Below, piece after piece: positions 6,822-12,831 of a DNA stretch of 12,831 nucleotides. The notes beneath the pieces are model-generated. The model saw only the letters and a program-made list of their open reading frames with translations, was not told the origin of the DNA and did not search any database. Source of the DNA: Gallionella sp. UBA6045 (lineage in GTDB: Bacteria > Pseudomonadota > Gammaproteobacteria > Burkholderiales > Gallionellaceae); the NCBI GenBank assembly GCA_002429165.1, contig DIYV01000199.1, positions 1 through 12,831 of the forward strand, written 5' to 3'. The position numbers and the translations under genes are program-made. How positions within the stretch are numbered: position 1 is the stretch's first letter; every line of letters begins with the position of its first letter.

Positions 6822-7082
6822 CTATCGTGCTACCAGCGGAAACGCCCCCGGATTCCTGATCGACTCAACCGCCAGATCCACATCCAGTTCCGGCCAGTAC
6901 AAATGATGGGGCTGCGGCAATTCGACGTGCGTCAACTTGCCGATGGGTGCTTCGGCAAACCAGGGAAAATCCTTGAATGAAACAAACAACTCTTCATCTC
7001 CGAGCAGGAGCCAGAATCCTTGCCGGGAGACATTGGTTACTTCAGCCTCCGAAGTGCTGCTGCCAAGCTGTGCGTATGTCAT
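6822..7082 (-). CDS. DUF2442 domain protein
   Basis: An 86-residue small protein resembling the DUF2442 family (EAEVTNVSRQGFWLLLGDEE, then FPWFAEAPIGKL and YWPELDVDLAVESI). The FPWF and LHWP-like WP patterns are the features I recognise. Two ATGs are possible, at 7088 and 7082. The second is chosen because GAGGAG (7090-7095) is 7 nt from it but only 1 nt from the first. The gene overlaps the 3' end of the DUF4160 gene by 41 bp, so the two are probably translationally coupled. Members commonly occur beside DUF4160 genes; a toxin-antitoxin or regulatory role has been suggested for such pairs but nothing in the sequence proves it. Confidence 0.82.
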   Translation of the reverse strand: MTYAQLGSSTSEAEVTNVSRQGFWLLLGDEELFVSFKDFPWFAEAPIGKLTHVELPQPHHLYWPELDVDLAVESIRNPGAFPLVAR

Positions 7083-7281
7083 GTTCATGCTCCTCGATAA
7101 GCGTTTGCGCCTGCCGTAGCGTCTTTGCGCTCAGGCCGATATTCTGCGCGAGCGCGATTTGCGGCTCCATCCAGAATTTGGCTTCCCCTTCGGCATGATT
7201 GACATGCACATGCAGCCGGGACTCTTCACGAGAGAAGAAAAAGAAACGAAACCCGTGCGCGCAGAAAACGGTAGGTGCCAT
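7042..7281 (-). CDS. DUF4160 domain protein
   Basis: A 79-residue protein of the DUF4160 type: MAPTVFCAHGFRFFFFSREE, then the characteristic histidine segment RLHVHVNHAEGEAKFW, and a C-terminal helix ending IRTAWQQHFGG. The start at 7281 is chosen because the family begins M-(A)PT just before the FRFFFFS strand; upstream codons in the same frame are encoded by a repeat region and are unlike the family. No strong Shine-Dalgarno is visible. It is the first gene of a two-gene unit with the DUF2442 protein. The function is unknown; a small soluble protein is expected, and the conserved HVHV could bind metal or be catalytic (inference). Confidence 0.82.
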   Translation of the reverse strand: MAPTVFCAHGFRFFFFSREESRLHVHVNHAEGEAKFWMEPQIALAQNIGLSAKTLRQAQTLIEEHEHDIRTAWQQHFGG

Positions 7282-7334
7282 GCGGCCATGATAGCACCCG
7301 TGAACCGTCTGGCGGAACTGCCTGCTCTGACTGC

Positions 7335-7361
7335 GTGGGCACAAAATACGTGCCCACCCTA
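7335..7361. repeat. GTGGGCAC inverted repeat overlapping the DUF815 stop codon
   Basis: GTGGGCAC (7335-7342) and GTGCCCAC (7350-7357) form a perfect 8-bp stem with the loop AAAATAC. The adjacent CCTACG means that, on the - strand, the repeat begins CGTAGGGTGGGCACG, and its TAG (7359-7361) is the stop of the ATPase gene. The sequence resembles a common betaproteobacterial intergenic repeat (recalled). It could act as a weak terminator or mRNA-end hairpin. Confidence 0.6.
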
Positions 7362-8213
7362 CGATTGTTTCCCTGCCCAATCCCTCGCAAACTGCCACCC
7401 CACCCTGCCACTCCTCGACCCCCGCTGAATACTCCATTGCAAAGCCTCATGCCGCGCGGCTTCATCAAACTCGGCAGTCACGCCGAAATACCGCAACCAG
7501 TGCGCGACGATGTCGAGGTACTCATCCTGTGAAAACGGATAGAACGACACCCACAGACCGAAGCGCTCCGACAGCGAGATTTTTTCCTCGATGCTTTCCC
7601 CCGGATGGATCTCGTCGCCTACATATTTCGTTGCGAGATTGTCCTGCATCGATTCCGGCATCAGGTGACGGCGGTTGGAGGTGGCATAGATCAGCAGGTT
7701 GTCGGAGAACGCCACCAGCGAACCGTCGAGTGCGGCCTTGAGCACCTGATAACCCGGCTCCTCGGCATTGAACGACAGGTCGTCGCAATACAGGATGAAA
7801 CGCTCGGGCCTGCCCGCGACCAGTGCGATGATATGCGGCAGATCGGCCAGCGCCGGTTTGCCGACTTCGATCAGACGCAGTCCGTCCGCTGCAAATTCGT
7901 TGAGCAGCGCCTTGACCAGCGAGGATTTGCCGGTGCCGCGCGATCCGGTGAGCAGCACGTTGTTGGCAGGACGCCCTTGCACAAACTGTTTGGTATTCTG
8001 GCTGATGATCTGCTTCTGCCTGTCGATACCGAGCAGGTCGGTCAGGCCGATGCGATGCGGGTGCGTCACGGGAGCGAGCCTGCCCTGCTCCCAGCGGAAC
8101 GCATTCGCGGCATCCCAGTCCGGTTCGATGGAAGAAGAGGATGGCAACAGGCGTTCAAGCCGATCCAGCAGCGCGTTAGCCTTTTCAAACAAGTTATCAG
8201 TGGTTGAGTTCAT
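7359..8213 (-). CDS. DUF815-family AAA ATPase
   Basis: A 284-residue P-loop ATPase of the DUF815 (YcfA/AAA-like) type found next to argJ and Nudix genes in betaproteobacteria. Walker A is GSRGTGKS (90-97). Walker B is FILYCDDLSF (139-148). A sensor-1-like ATSNRRHL lies at 177-184, and a basic SRSGRVG near 266-272 could supply an arginine finger. The N-terminal ~45 residues are helical. The substrate is unknown; it is a cytosolic protein with no signal or membrane segment. The ATG at 8213 has AGGA a few bases upstream (close spacing). The stop lies inside an inverted repeat, and the last residues (GKQS) may have been altered by it. Confidence 0.9.
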   Translation of the reverse strand: MNSTTDNLFEKANALLDRLERLLPSSSSIEPDWDAANAFRWEQGRLAPVTHPHRIGLTDLLGIDRQKQIISQNTKQFVQGRPANNVLLTGSRGTGKSSLVKALLNEFAADGLRLIEVGKPALADLPHIIALVAGRPERFILYCDDLSFNAEEPGYQVLKAALDGSLVAFSDNLLIYATSNRRHLMPESMQDNLATKYVGDEIHPGESIEEKISLSERFGLWVSFYPFSQDEYLDIVAHWLRYFGVTAEFDEAARHEALQWSIQRGSRSGRVGWQFARDWAGKQS

Positions 8214-8261
8214 TTTCCTGTTCCAAACATAGTCGGTTGGTAGTGTACAAATTGCCGCGGA

Positions 8262-9728
8262 TTACGCCGCCAGAGGCCGAGGCCGCGAAATGCCAAAACC
8301 CTGTGCAAAATCGATACCGATTTCTCTCAGACTGGCAATTGTTTCTTCGTTCTCGACCATTTCCGCGATGGTTTTGACGCCGATCTTTTTTGCGACCCTG
8401 TTTATCTCTTTTACCTTGGCGAGTTTCAACGGATCCTGAAGAATACCGAGAATTACGCTGCCGTCGATCTCGAGGAATTCCACCTGAAAGCCGCGAATCA
8501 GATCAAACAAAACCCTGTCCCGGCCGAAGCCGGTAAGCGCGACACGGCAGCCGGACTGCCTGACCTGCCGGGAAAATTCGGCCACATCCTCGGTTCTTGA
8601 GGCCAGTTCCGAGTCCGATATCTCAAAGCACAGTGCGGTACCGGGTACACCATATTCCAGCAGCGTTAGATGCAGAAATTCCGGGAAGCCCCGGTCGGCT
8701 ATGGTAGCTTCGGACACGTTGATGAAGAACATCGTATTTTCCTGTTGCGCACTGCGCGGCATTTGACGGGCAACCCATTCAGCTACATGCTGTACCACCC
8801 ACCGGTCCAGGTGCGGCATGAGTCCGTATTTTTCGGCAAGCGGAAAGAATGTACCGGGCGGCAGCATGCTTCCCTCTTCCTCATTCAACCGAACCAGAAT
8901 TTCATAGTGCCCGGCCCCGTCTGAATTGGCCTCCAGGGGAGTGATCAACTGGCAAAAAAGACTGAATTCGCCATTCTCGATTGCCATCCTGATCATTCCT
9001 GAATCATGTTGTCCTGTAATTTCTTCGGTGAATGCGTCGACAAACAGGTTTTGATCAGCCGATGATTCATCCCTGACCGCTAGCCGAGCGTCTTCCGGCT
9101 CCGTGATGTCGTTGATCATCATATAAAAACCGCTAACCTTACCATCTTGTTCAAACTGGGGTAGATGTTCAACGGCCAATCTGTAGACCGTGCCATCCTG
9201 CATTTTCTGCATCCGTTCATAATGCACACCATGTCCGTCCAGAGCCTGGCGGACCGCAGTCGCGGTTTCCTGGTAGACCTTGGTGCCCAGCACATCGCGC
9301 ATATGCCTGCCATTGATCTGTTCTGGCCGCAGGTGCAGCCAGTCCAGAAAGGCCCTGTTGCAGTATTGGCAACGCCCTTCTCTATCCACGAACGCAACCA
9401 TGGTCGGCAATACTTCGTCGATCAAATGCAATCTGGGTTTGCTGGCGGCAATTGCTTTCTCAGCCGTTTTACGACGTTGCGTTTCGCGTTCGAGCTTGGC
9501 TTTTACCGCCGACAGTTGCGCGGTGCGGCGCGTGACAGTCCACTCGGCATGCGACCTGCGTGTTGCTTCCGCAAGTATCGCGGCCACCAGAATCCCGGCC
9601 AGAAATGTGATCCATTGCGGGCCAAGCTGGGTAAAGTAGATTGCAAAGACGAGAACGGTGGCGGTAATTATGACCGCTACAGCCGAGATGAATGGTCGAA
9701 CGGCACGAAATAGCTTGCGGCCTATCAT
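8262..9728 (-). CDS. Membrane-anchored PAS-EAL protein with degenerate EAL domain
   Basis: 488 residues. Two membrane segments (about 12-32 and 38-54) are followed by a charged helix, likely coiled coil (about 60-95), a PAS domain (about 100-212, with NRAFLDWL and YMMINDITE), and a C-terminal EAL domain (about 240-488). EAL domains hydrolyse c-di-GMP. Here key motifs are changed: EILVRL (276-281) for EALxR, EISDSE for the ELTE region, LTGFGRD (398-404) where the metal-binding DDFG is expected, and LEID (419-422) where the catalytic Lys of KID is expected. AEMVE (455-459) and QGFGISRP are kept. It is probably catalytically dead and may sense c-di-GMP or act as a partner. A strong Shine-Dalgarno (GAGGAG) precedes ATG 9728. 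There is no GGDEF domain. Confidence 0.9.
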   Translation of the reverse strand: MIGRKLFRAVRPFISAVAVIITATVLVFAIYFTQLGPQWITFLAGILVAAILAEATRRSHAEWTVTRRTAQLSAVKAKLERETQRRKTAEKAIAASKPRLHLIDEVLPTMVAFVDREGRCQYCNRAFLDWLHLRPEQINGRHMRDVLGTKVYQETATAVRQALDGHGVHYERMQKMQDGTVYRLAVEHLPQFEQDGKVSGFYMMINDITEPEDARLAVRDESSADQNLFVDAFTEEITGQHDSGMIRMAIENGEFSLFCQLITPLEANSDGAGHYEILVRLNEEEGSMLPPGTFFPLAEKYGLMPHLDRWVVQHVAEWVARQMPRSAQQENTMFFINVSEATIADRGFPEFLHLTLLEYGVPGTALCFEISDSELASRTEDVAEFSRQVRQSGCRVALTGFGRDRVLFDLIRGFQVEFLEIDGSVILGILQDPLKLAKVKEINRVAKKIGVKTIAEMVENEETIASLREIGIDFAQGFGISRPRPLAA

Positions 9729-9816
9729 TTACGCTCCTCTCTGTCCCGCGTACAGGCCTGCTGCGGGAACATCTACACCGTACAAGGTGAATTGTGCGTG
9801 TGACTATAACTCCATT

Positions 9817-9842
9817 TTGCGGAACAAGCGGGCCATCCGCAA
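9817..9842 (-). terminator. weak hairpin downstream of argJ
   Basis: TTGCGGA (9817-9823) and TCCGCAA (9836-9842) pair perfectly over 7 bp with a 12-nt loop, starting 9 bp beyond the argJ stop on the - strand. The 3' arm is followed by AATGG, not a T-tract, so intrinsic termination is uncertain. The same 123-bp gap (9729-9851) must also hold any promoter for the EAL gene; on the - strand only an isolated TATAGT-like -10 was seen. Confidence 0.25.
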
Positions 9843-9851
9843 CACCGATAA

Positions 9852-11096
9852 CTAACTCCGGTAACTGGCGTTGATCTTCACGTAGTCGTACGAGAAATCG
9901 CAGGTCCACAGCGTGGCATTCGCCGCGCCGCGATCCAGCACCACGCGAATGGTGATGTCACTCTGCTGCATGACTCGCTGGCCGTCTTCTTCGCGGTAAC
10001 TGGTCGCACGTCCGCCATGCTCGGCGACCAGCACCTCGTCGAGGTACAGTTTGAGCGCGGCGACATCCAGATCATCCACGCCCGCATAACCGATCGCGGC
10101 AAGGATACGGCCGAGGTTCGGATCCGAGGCGAAGAATGCGGTCTTGACCAGCGGCGAGTGCGCGATGGCGTAGCCGATCTGTTTGCATTCCGCTTCATCC
10201 TTTCCTCCCTCGATCCGCACCGTGATGAATTTGGTCGCGCCCTCACCGTCACGCACGATGGCTTGTGCCAGGTGTATCGCGACCTCGGTGATGGCTGATT
10301 GCAACGCCTTGCAGGCTTTGTTGTCTGCGGATTTCACTTCGGGCAGAGGGGATTTTCCGGTGGCGATCAGCATCAGCGCGTCGTTGGTGGAGGTGTCGCC
10401 GTCCACGGTGATGCAGTTGAACGAGCGGTCGCTGGCCTCGCGTACCATCGTTTGCAGCAACGGTTGCGCAATCGCCGCGTCGGTGGCGATATAACCGAGC
10501 ATGGTCGCCATATTGGGGTGGATCATGCCCGAGCCCTTGGCGATGCCGGTAATGGTAACCAGCACGCCATCTATCGACACTTGCCTTGAAATCGCCTTGG
10601 CGACGATGTCGGTGGTCATGATCGCATTGGCAGCATCGTACCAATTGTCGGCACGCATGTTCGCCACAGCAGCGGGCAGACCGCTGCCGATCTTTGCGAC
10701 AGGCAGCGGCTCCATGATCACGCCGGTGGAGAACGGCAATATCTGCGCTGCCTTGCAGCCCAGCAGGCCCGCCAATGCCGCGCAGGTAGTGCGCGTGTCC
10801 TGCATGCCCTGCTCGCCGGTGCCCGCATTGGCATTGCCCGTGTTGACCAGCAGCGCGCGGATCCCGTCCGAGCCTGCAACCGCTGCCTGGGCGAGATACT
10901 CGCGCGCGACGATTACCGGCGCGGCGCAGAAACGGTTCCTGGTGAACACGCCGGCAACCCGTGCGCCCTCGCACAACTGCATCACCAGCAGATCCTTGCG
11001 ATTTTCGCGCTTGATGTTCGCTGCCGCGATGCCCAAAGAAACGCCCGCAACGGGCAACAGCTGTGCCGCAACGGGCTGGGTCAGGTTGACTGGCAT
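9852..11096 (-). CDS. argJ: Bifunctional glutamate N-acetyltransferase / amino-acid acetyltransferase ArgJ
   Basis: A 414-residue ornithine acetyltransferase family protein. It moves the acetyl group from N2-acetylornithine to glutamate in the cyclic arginine pathway, and may also use acetyl-CoA. The precursor self-cleaves at the conserved [10 protein letters not shown]198 becomes the N-terminal nucleophile of the beta chain. Other hallmarks are the oxyanion segment [11 protein letters not shown] (122-132), [13 protein letters not shown] (227-239) and the C-terminal S/T-rich end (INASYRS). Whether it is mono- or bifunctional cannot be read directly. ATG 11096 is preceded by GGAAG (11103-11107), 6 nt away. 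This Shine-Dalgarno lies just outside the MITE-like element that now separates the gene from its upstream neighbour. Confidence 0.97.
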   Translation of the reverse strand: MPVNLTQPVAAQLLPVAGVSLGIAAANIKRENRKDLLVMQLCEGARVAGVFTRNRFCAAPVIVAREYLAQAAVAGSDGIRALLVNTGNANAGTGEQGMQDTRTTCAALAGLLGCKAAQILPFSTGVIMEPLPVAKIGSGLPAAVANMRADNWYDAANAIMTTDIVAKAISRQVSIDGVLVTITGIAKGSGMIHPNMATMLGYIATDAAIAQPLLQTMVREASDRSFNCITVDGDTSTNDALMLIATGKSPLPEVKSADNKACKALQSAITEVAIHLAQAIVRDGEGATKFITVRIEGGKDEAECKQIGYAIAHSPLVKTAFFASDPNLGRILAAIGYAGVDDLDVAALKLYLDEVLVAEHGGRATSYREEDGQRVMQQSDITIRVVLDRGAANATLWTCDFSYDYVKINASYRS

Positions 11097-11107
11097 AGAA
11101 AACTTCC

Positions 11108-11313
11108 TAGTAGGGTGTTGAAAAACGTAGCGAGCGACGGCAGAACAAGGCGCTAAAGGGCGAAAAAGCGGAATTTACATTTGAGTAAATGAGCATTTTG
11201 AGCCTTTTAGCAACGTAGTTATGCCGAGCGCATAACCAACCACTTGGCAACAGTTTTAGGTTGCTTAGTGGGATGGCTAGTTGTTTCATCAGTAGTTTTT
11301 CAACATCCTACTA
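11108..11313. mobile_element. MITE-like element, ~202 bp, with terminal inverted repeats and TA flanks
   Basis: The left end GTAGGGTGTTGAAAAAC (from 11110) and the reverse complement of the right end, GTAGGATGTTGAAAAAC (to 11311), match at 16 of 17 positions. Each end is flanked by TA (11108-11109 and 11312-11313), as expected for a TA target-site duplication (IS630/Tc1-mariner style). The interior has no transposase but at least three hairpins: ATTTAC/GTAAAT (11173-11190), GTTATGC-CGAGC-GCATAAC (11218-11236), and CCACTTGGCAAC/GTTGCTTAGTGG (11240-11271, 10 of 12 pairs). The longer arms GCTAAAGG.../CCTTTTAGC also pair. It resembles short repeats seen in related genomes (recalled). The family assignment is inference. 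Confidence 0.78.
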
Positions 11314-11796
11314 ATAGCGGCCGTGGGTTTTATAGATGTAGTTGCTCAGCTCTGCGGATTGGCTGTTCACGCGCCGCACGATGCCATGCACATTGCGCAC
11401 CACGCCGCGCATCACCTTGTAGACGATCATCGGGTGGGAATTGATCAGCTTTTCAAAATCCGATCTTGCCATGCTCAACACTTTGGTTTTTCCGACCGCG
11501 TACAGCGTCGCGCTTATATCGGAGGCTGCTCCACCGACGAAGGTGATGATGCCTGCCAAATCACCCGGTTTAAGCACATGAATAATGGATTCTTCGTGGC
11601 CGCTTGCTATCCTCACTTCGATATCGCCATGCGCCAGTATGTACAGATTGTCCGCTTGCTGGTCTCCCGGCTGGACGATTTTCTCGCCGGACTTGTAGTC
11701 CTGAACCTCGAATAGTCCTTCTATAATTTCAACTTCTGCATCACTCAGCTCTTCGGTGATCGTCGAGTTGCGCAGCGTATCCTTCACTAGTGACAT
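11311..11796 (-). CDS. Single-domain cyclic-nucleotide-binding-fold protein (Crp-like, no HTH)
   Basis: 161 residues forming one cNMP-binding beta-roll (about 25-115: SGEKIVQPGDQQADNLYIL, HGDIEVRI, LKPGDLAGII) followed by two helices. There is no winged-helix DNA-binding domain, so it is not a classic Crp/Fnr regulator. The phosphate-binding cassette (GDLAGIITFVGGAASDIS, about 78-95) lacks the Glu and the Arg that contact cyclic nucleotide in Crp, so ligand binding is doubtful. A good Shine-Dalgarno (AAGGAG) lies 6 nt before ATG 11796, and secA ends 18 bp upstream, which suggests co-transcription. The TAG stop sits in the TA target site of the MITE-like element and was regenerated by it. The function is unknown. 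Confidence 0.85.
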   Translation of the reverse strand: MSLVKDTLRNSTITEELSDAEVEIIEGLFEVQDYKSGEKIVQPGDQQADNLYILAHGDIEVRIASGHEESIIHVLKPGDLAGIITFVGGAASDISATLYAVGKTKVLSMARSDFEKLINSHPMIVYKVMRGVVRNVHGIVRRVNSQSAELSNYIYKTHGRY

Positions 11797-11814
11797 TTCA
11801 TGCTCCTTCGCGAA

Positions 11815-12831
11815 TTAGCTCAACCTGCCATGGCACTGCTTGTATTTCTTGCCCGACCCACAGGGACAGGGATCATTGCGCCCCACCTTCTGTCCGCTGC
11901 GCACAAACGGTTTATGTTCTTCGCCAGTTGACCCCTCCTCGCCAGATTCGCCCAGTGCCTCGTCGTAATCGGCATGATGATACTGCACGTTTTCCGGTGC
12001 GGGCGACGCTTCGACCACCTCGACATCCGACTCGCCGCGCACTTGCACGGTCATCAATATTTGCGTCACTTCAAGCTTGATCGCATCCAGCATCGAGGAA
12101 AACAACTCGAACGCCTCGCGCTTGTATGCCTGCTTCGGATCCTGTTGCGCATAACCGCGCAAATGGATGCCCTGGCGCAGATGATCCAATGCGGACAGGT
12201 GTTCGCGCCAATGCACGTCCAGGCTTTGCAGCATCATCGCGCGTTCGTAATGATGCATGACCTCGGCGCTCACCGCCTCGACCTTGGCCTGATATTGCTG
12301 CTGCGCGATCTCCCTGATGCGCACGCGCAGCGCTGCTTCATTGAACGCCTTGTCCTCTTCCAGCCACTGCACCAGCGGCAGCTCCAGGCGAAAATCGGCA
12401 GCCAGTTTTCTTTCCAGCGCCGGCACATCCCATTGCTCCTCCATGGAGTGCGGCGGAATGTACTGGCTGATGGTATTTTCCAGCACGTCCTCGCGCATCG
12501 CCCGGATGGTTTCGGTAATATCCGCGCTTTCCAGCAACTCGCTGCGCTGTTGATAGATCACCTTGCGCTGATCGTTGGAAACATCGTCGTATTCAAGAAT
12601 CTGTTTGCGCATATCGAAGTTGCGGGCCTCGACTTTGCGCTGCGCATTCTCGATTGCGCGCGTCACCCAGCTGTGCTCGATCGCCTCGCCTTCAGGCAAC
12701 TTGAATTTGTTCATGATCGCGGTAACGCGATCTGAGGCAAAAATACGCAGCAACGGATCTTCCAGCGACAGGAAGAAGCGGCTTGAGCCGGGGTCGCCCT
12801 GGCGGCCGGAACGGCCGCGCAGCTGGTTGTC
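11815..12831 (-). CDS. secA: Preprotein translocase ATPase SecA, C-terminal part (5' part outside window)
   Basis: The last 338 residues of SecA, the ATPase motor that drives preproteins through SecYEG. The visible part starts in the second nucleotide-binding fold ([14 protein letters not shown], whose Arg residues are conserved for ATP hydrolysis), then [13 protein letters not shown], the helical scaffold and wing domains ([33 protein letters not shown]), and the C-terminal linker. It ends in the zinc motif [14 protein letters not shown], which binds SecB. The frame is open to the window edge; the CTG at 12753 is internal, not a start. The linker is acidic and of normal length. It is the first gene of the left-reading group secA - cNMP-fold gene - argJ. 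Confidence 0.98.
   Translation of the reverse strand, partial: DNQLRGRSGRQGDPGSSRFFLSLEDPLLRIFASDRVTAIMNKFKLPEGEAIEHSWVTRAIENAQRKVEARNFDMRKQILEYDDVSNDQRKVIYQQRSELLESADITETIRAMREDVLENTISQYIPPHSMEEQWDVPALERKLAADFRLELPLVQWLEEDKAFNEAALRVRIREIAQQQYQAKVEAVSAEVMHHYERAMMLQSLDVHWREHLSALDHLRQGIHLRGYAQQDPKQAYKREAFELFSSMLDAIKLEVTQILMTVQVRGESDVEVVEASPAPENVQYHHADYDEALGESGEEGSTGEEHKPFVRSGQKVGRNDPCPCGSGKKYKQCHGRLS

Noticed and set aside
7605..8207. 200-codon open frame on the + strand
   Set aside because: Antisense to the DUF815 ATPase, which has intact Walker A and B motifs; no domain in the shadow.
11107..11289. 60-codon frame inside the MITE-like element
   Set aside because: It reads through inverted repeats and has no plausible start signal or protein family; no transposase features.
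11974..12735. 253-codon open frame on the + strand
   Set aside because: Lies wholly antisense to secA and is rich in His/Gln/Leu, typical of a shadow frame in GC-rich coding DNA.

Overview
The window is about 12.8 kb of dense bacterial chromosome. It looks betaproteobacterial, probably Nitrosomonadales and possibly Gallionellaceae/Sideroxydans-like. The reasons are the linkage pilC-pilD-coaE-zapD-yacG convergent with secA-argJ-AAA ATPase-Nudix/ThiE, the betaproteobacterial flavour of the ZapD and Nudix-ThiE proteins, and moderate-to-high GC. The taxonomic call is inference from gene order and sequence style, not from a search.

Layout. On the + strand (1-5373): the 3' part of a CNNM/CorC-type transporter; type IV pilus inner-membrane protein pilC; a 310-bp interval holding two broken tandem copies of the start of pilD; prepilin peptidase pilD; dephospho-CoA kinase coaE; the FtsZ-associated protein zapD; and the gyrase inhibitor yacG. 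On the - strand, read right to left: secA (3' part only), a small cyclic-nucleotide-binding-fold protein, argJ, a membrane PAS-EAL protein, a DUF815-type AAA ATPase, an overlapping DUF4160/DUF2442 pair, and a Nudix-ThiE fusion that meets yacG tail to tail. secA, the cNMP-fold gene and argJ look like a former tight operon. The EAL gene and the DUF4160/DUF2442 pair look like accessory additions to a conserved housekeeping backbone.

The most unusual property of the window is not one new gene but how often short repeats sit on, or inside, gene boundaries. (i) Three tandem, diverged copies of the pilD translation start, of which only the last leads into a full gene. (ii) A dispersed-type repeat supplies codons 3-10 of coaE. 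(iii) An approximately 90-bp nested palindrome is carried in frame in the linker of the Nudix-ThiE fusion. (iv) A hairpin repeat supplies the stop codon of the DUF815 ATPase gene. (v) An approximately 200-bp MITE-like element with terminal inverted repeats is inserted at the TA of the stop codon of the cNMP-fold gene, regenerates that stop, and separates it from argJ. (vi) A 230-bp gap (about 6588-6820) is almost entirely made of inverted repeats. No tRNA, rRNA, CRISPR array, transposase or phage gene was seen.
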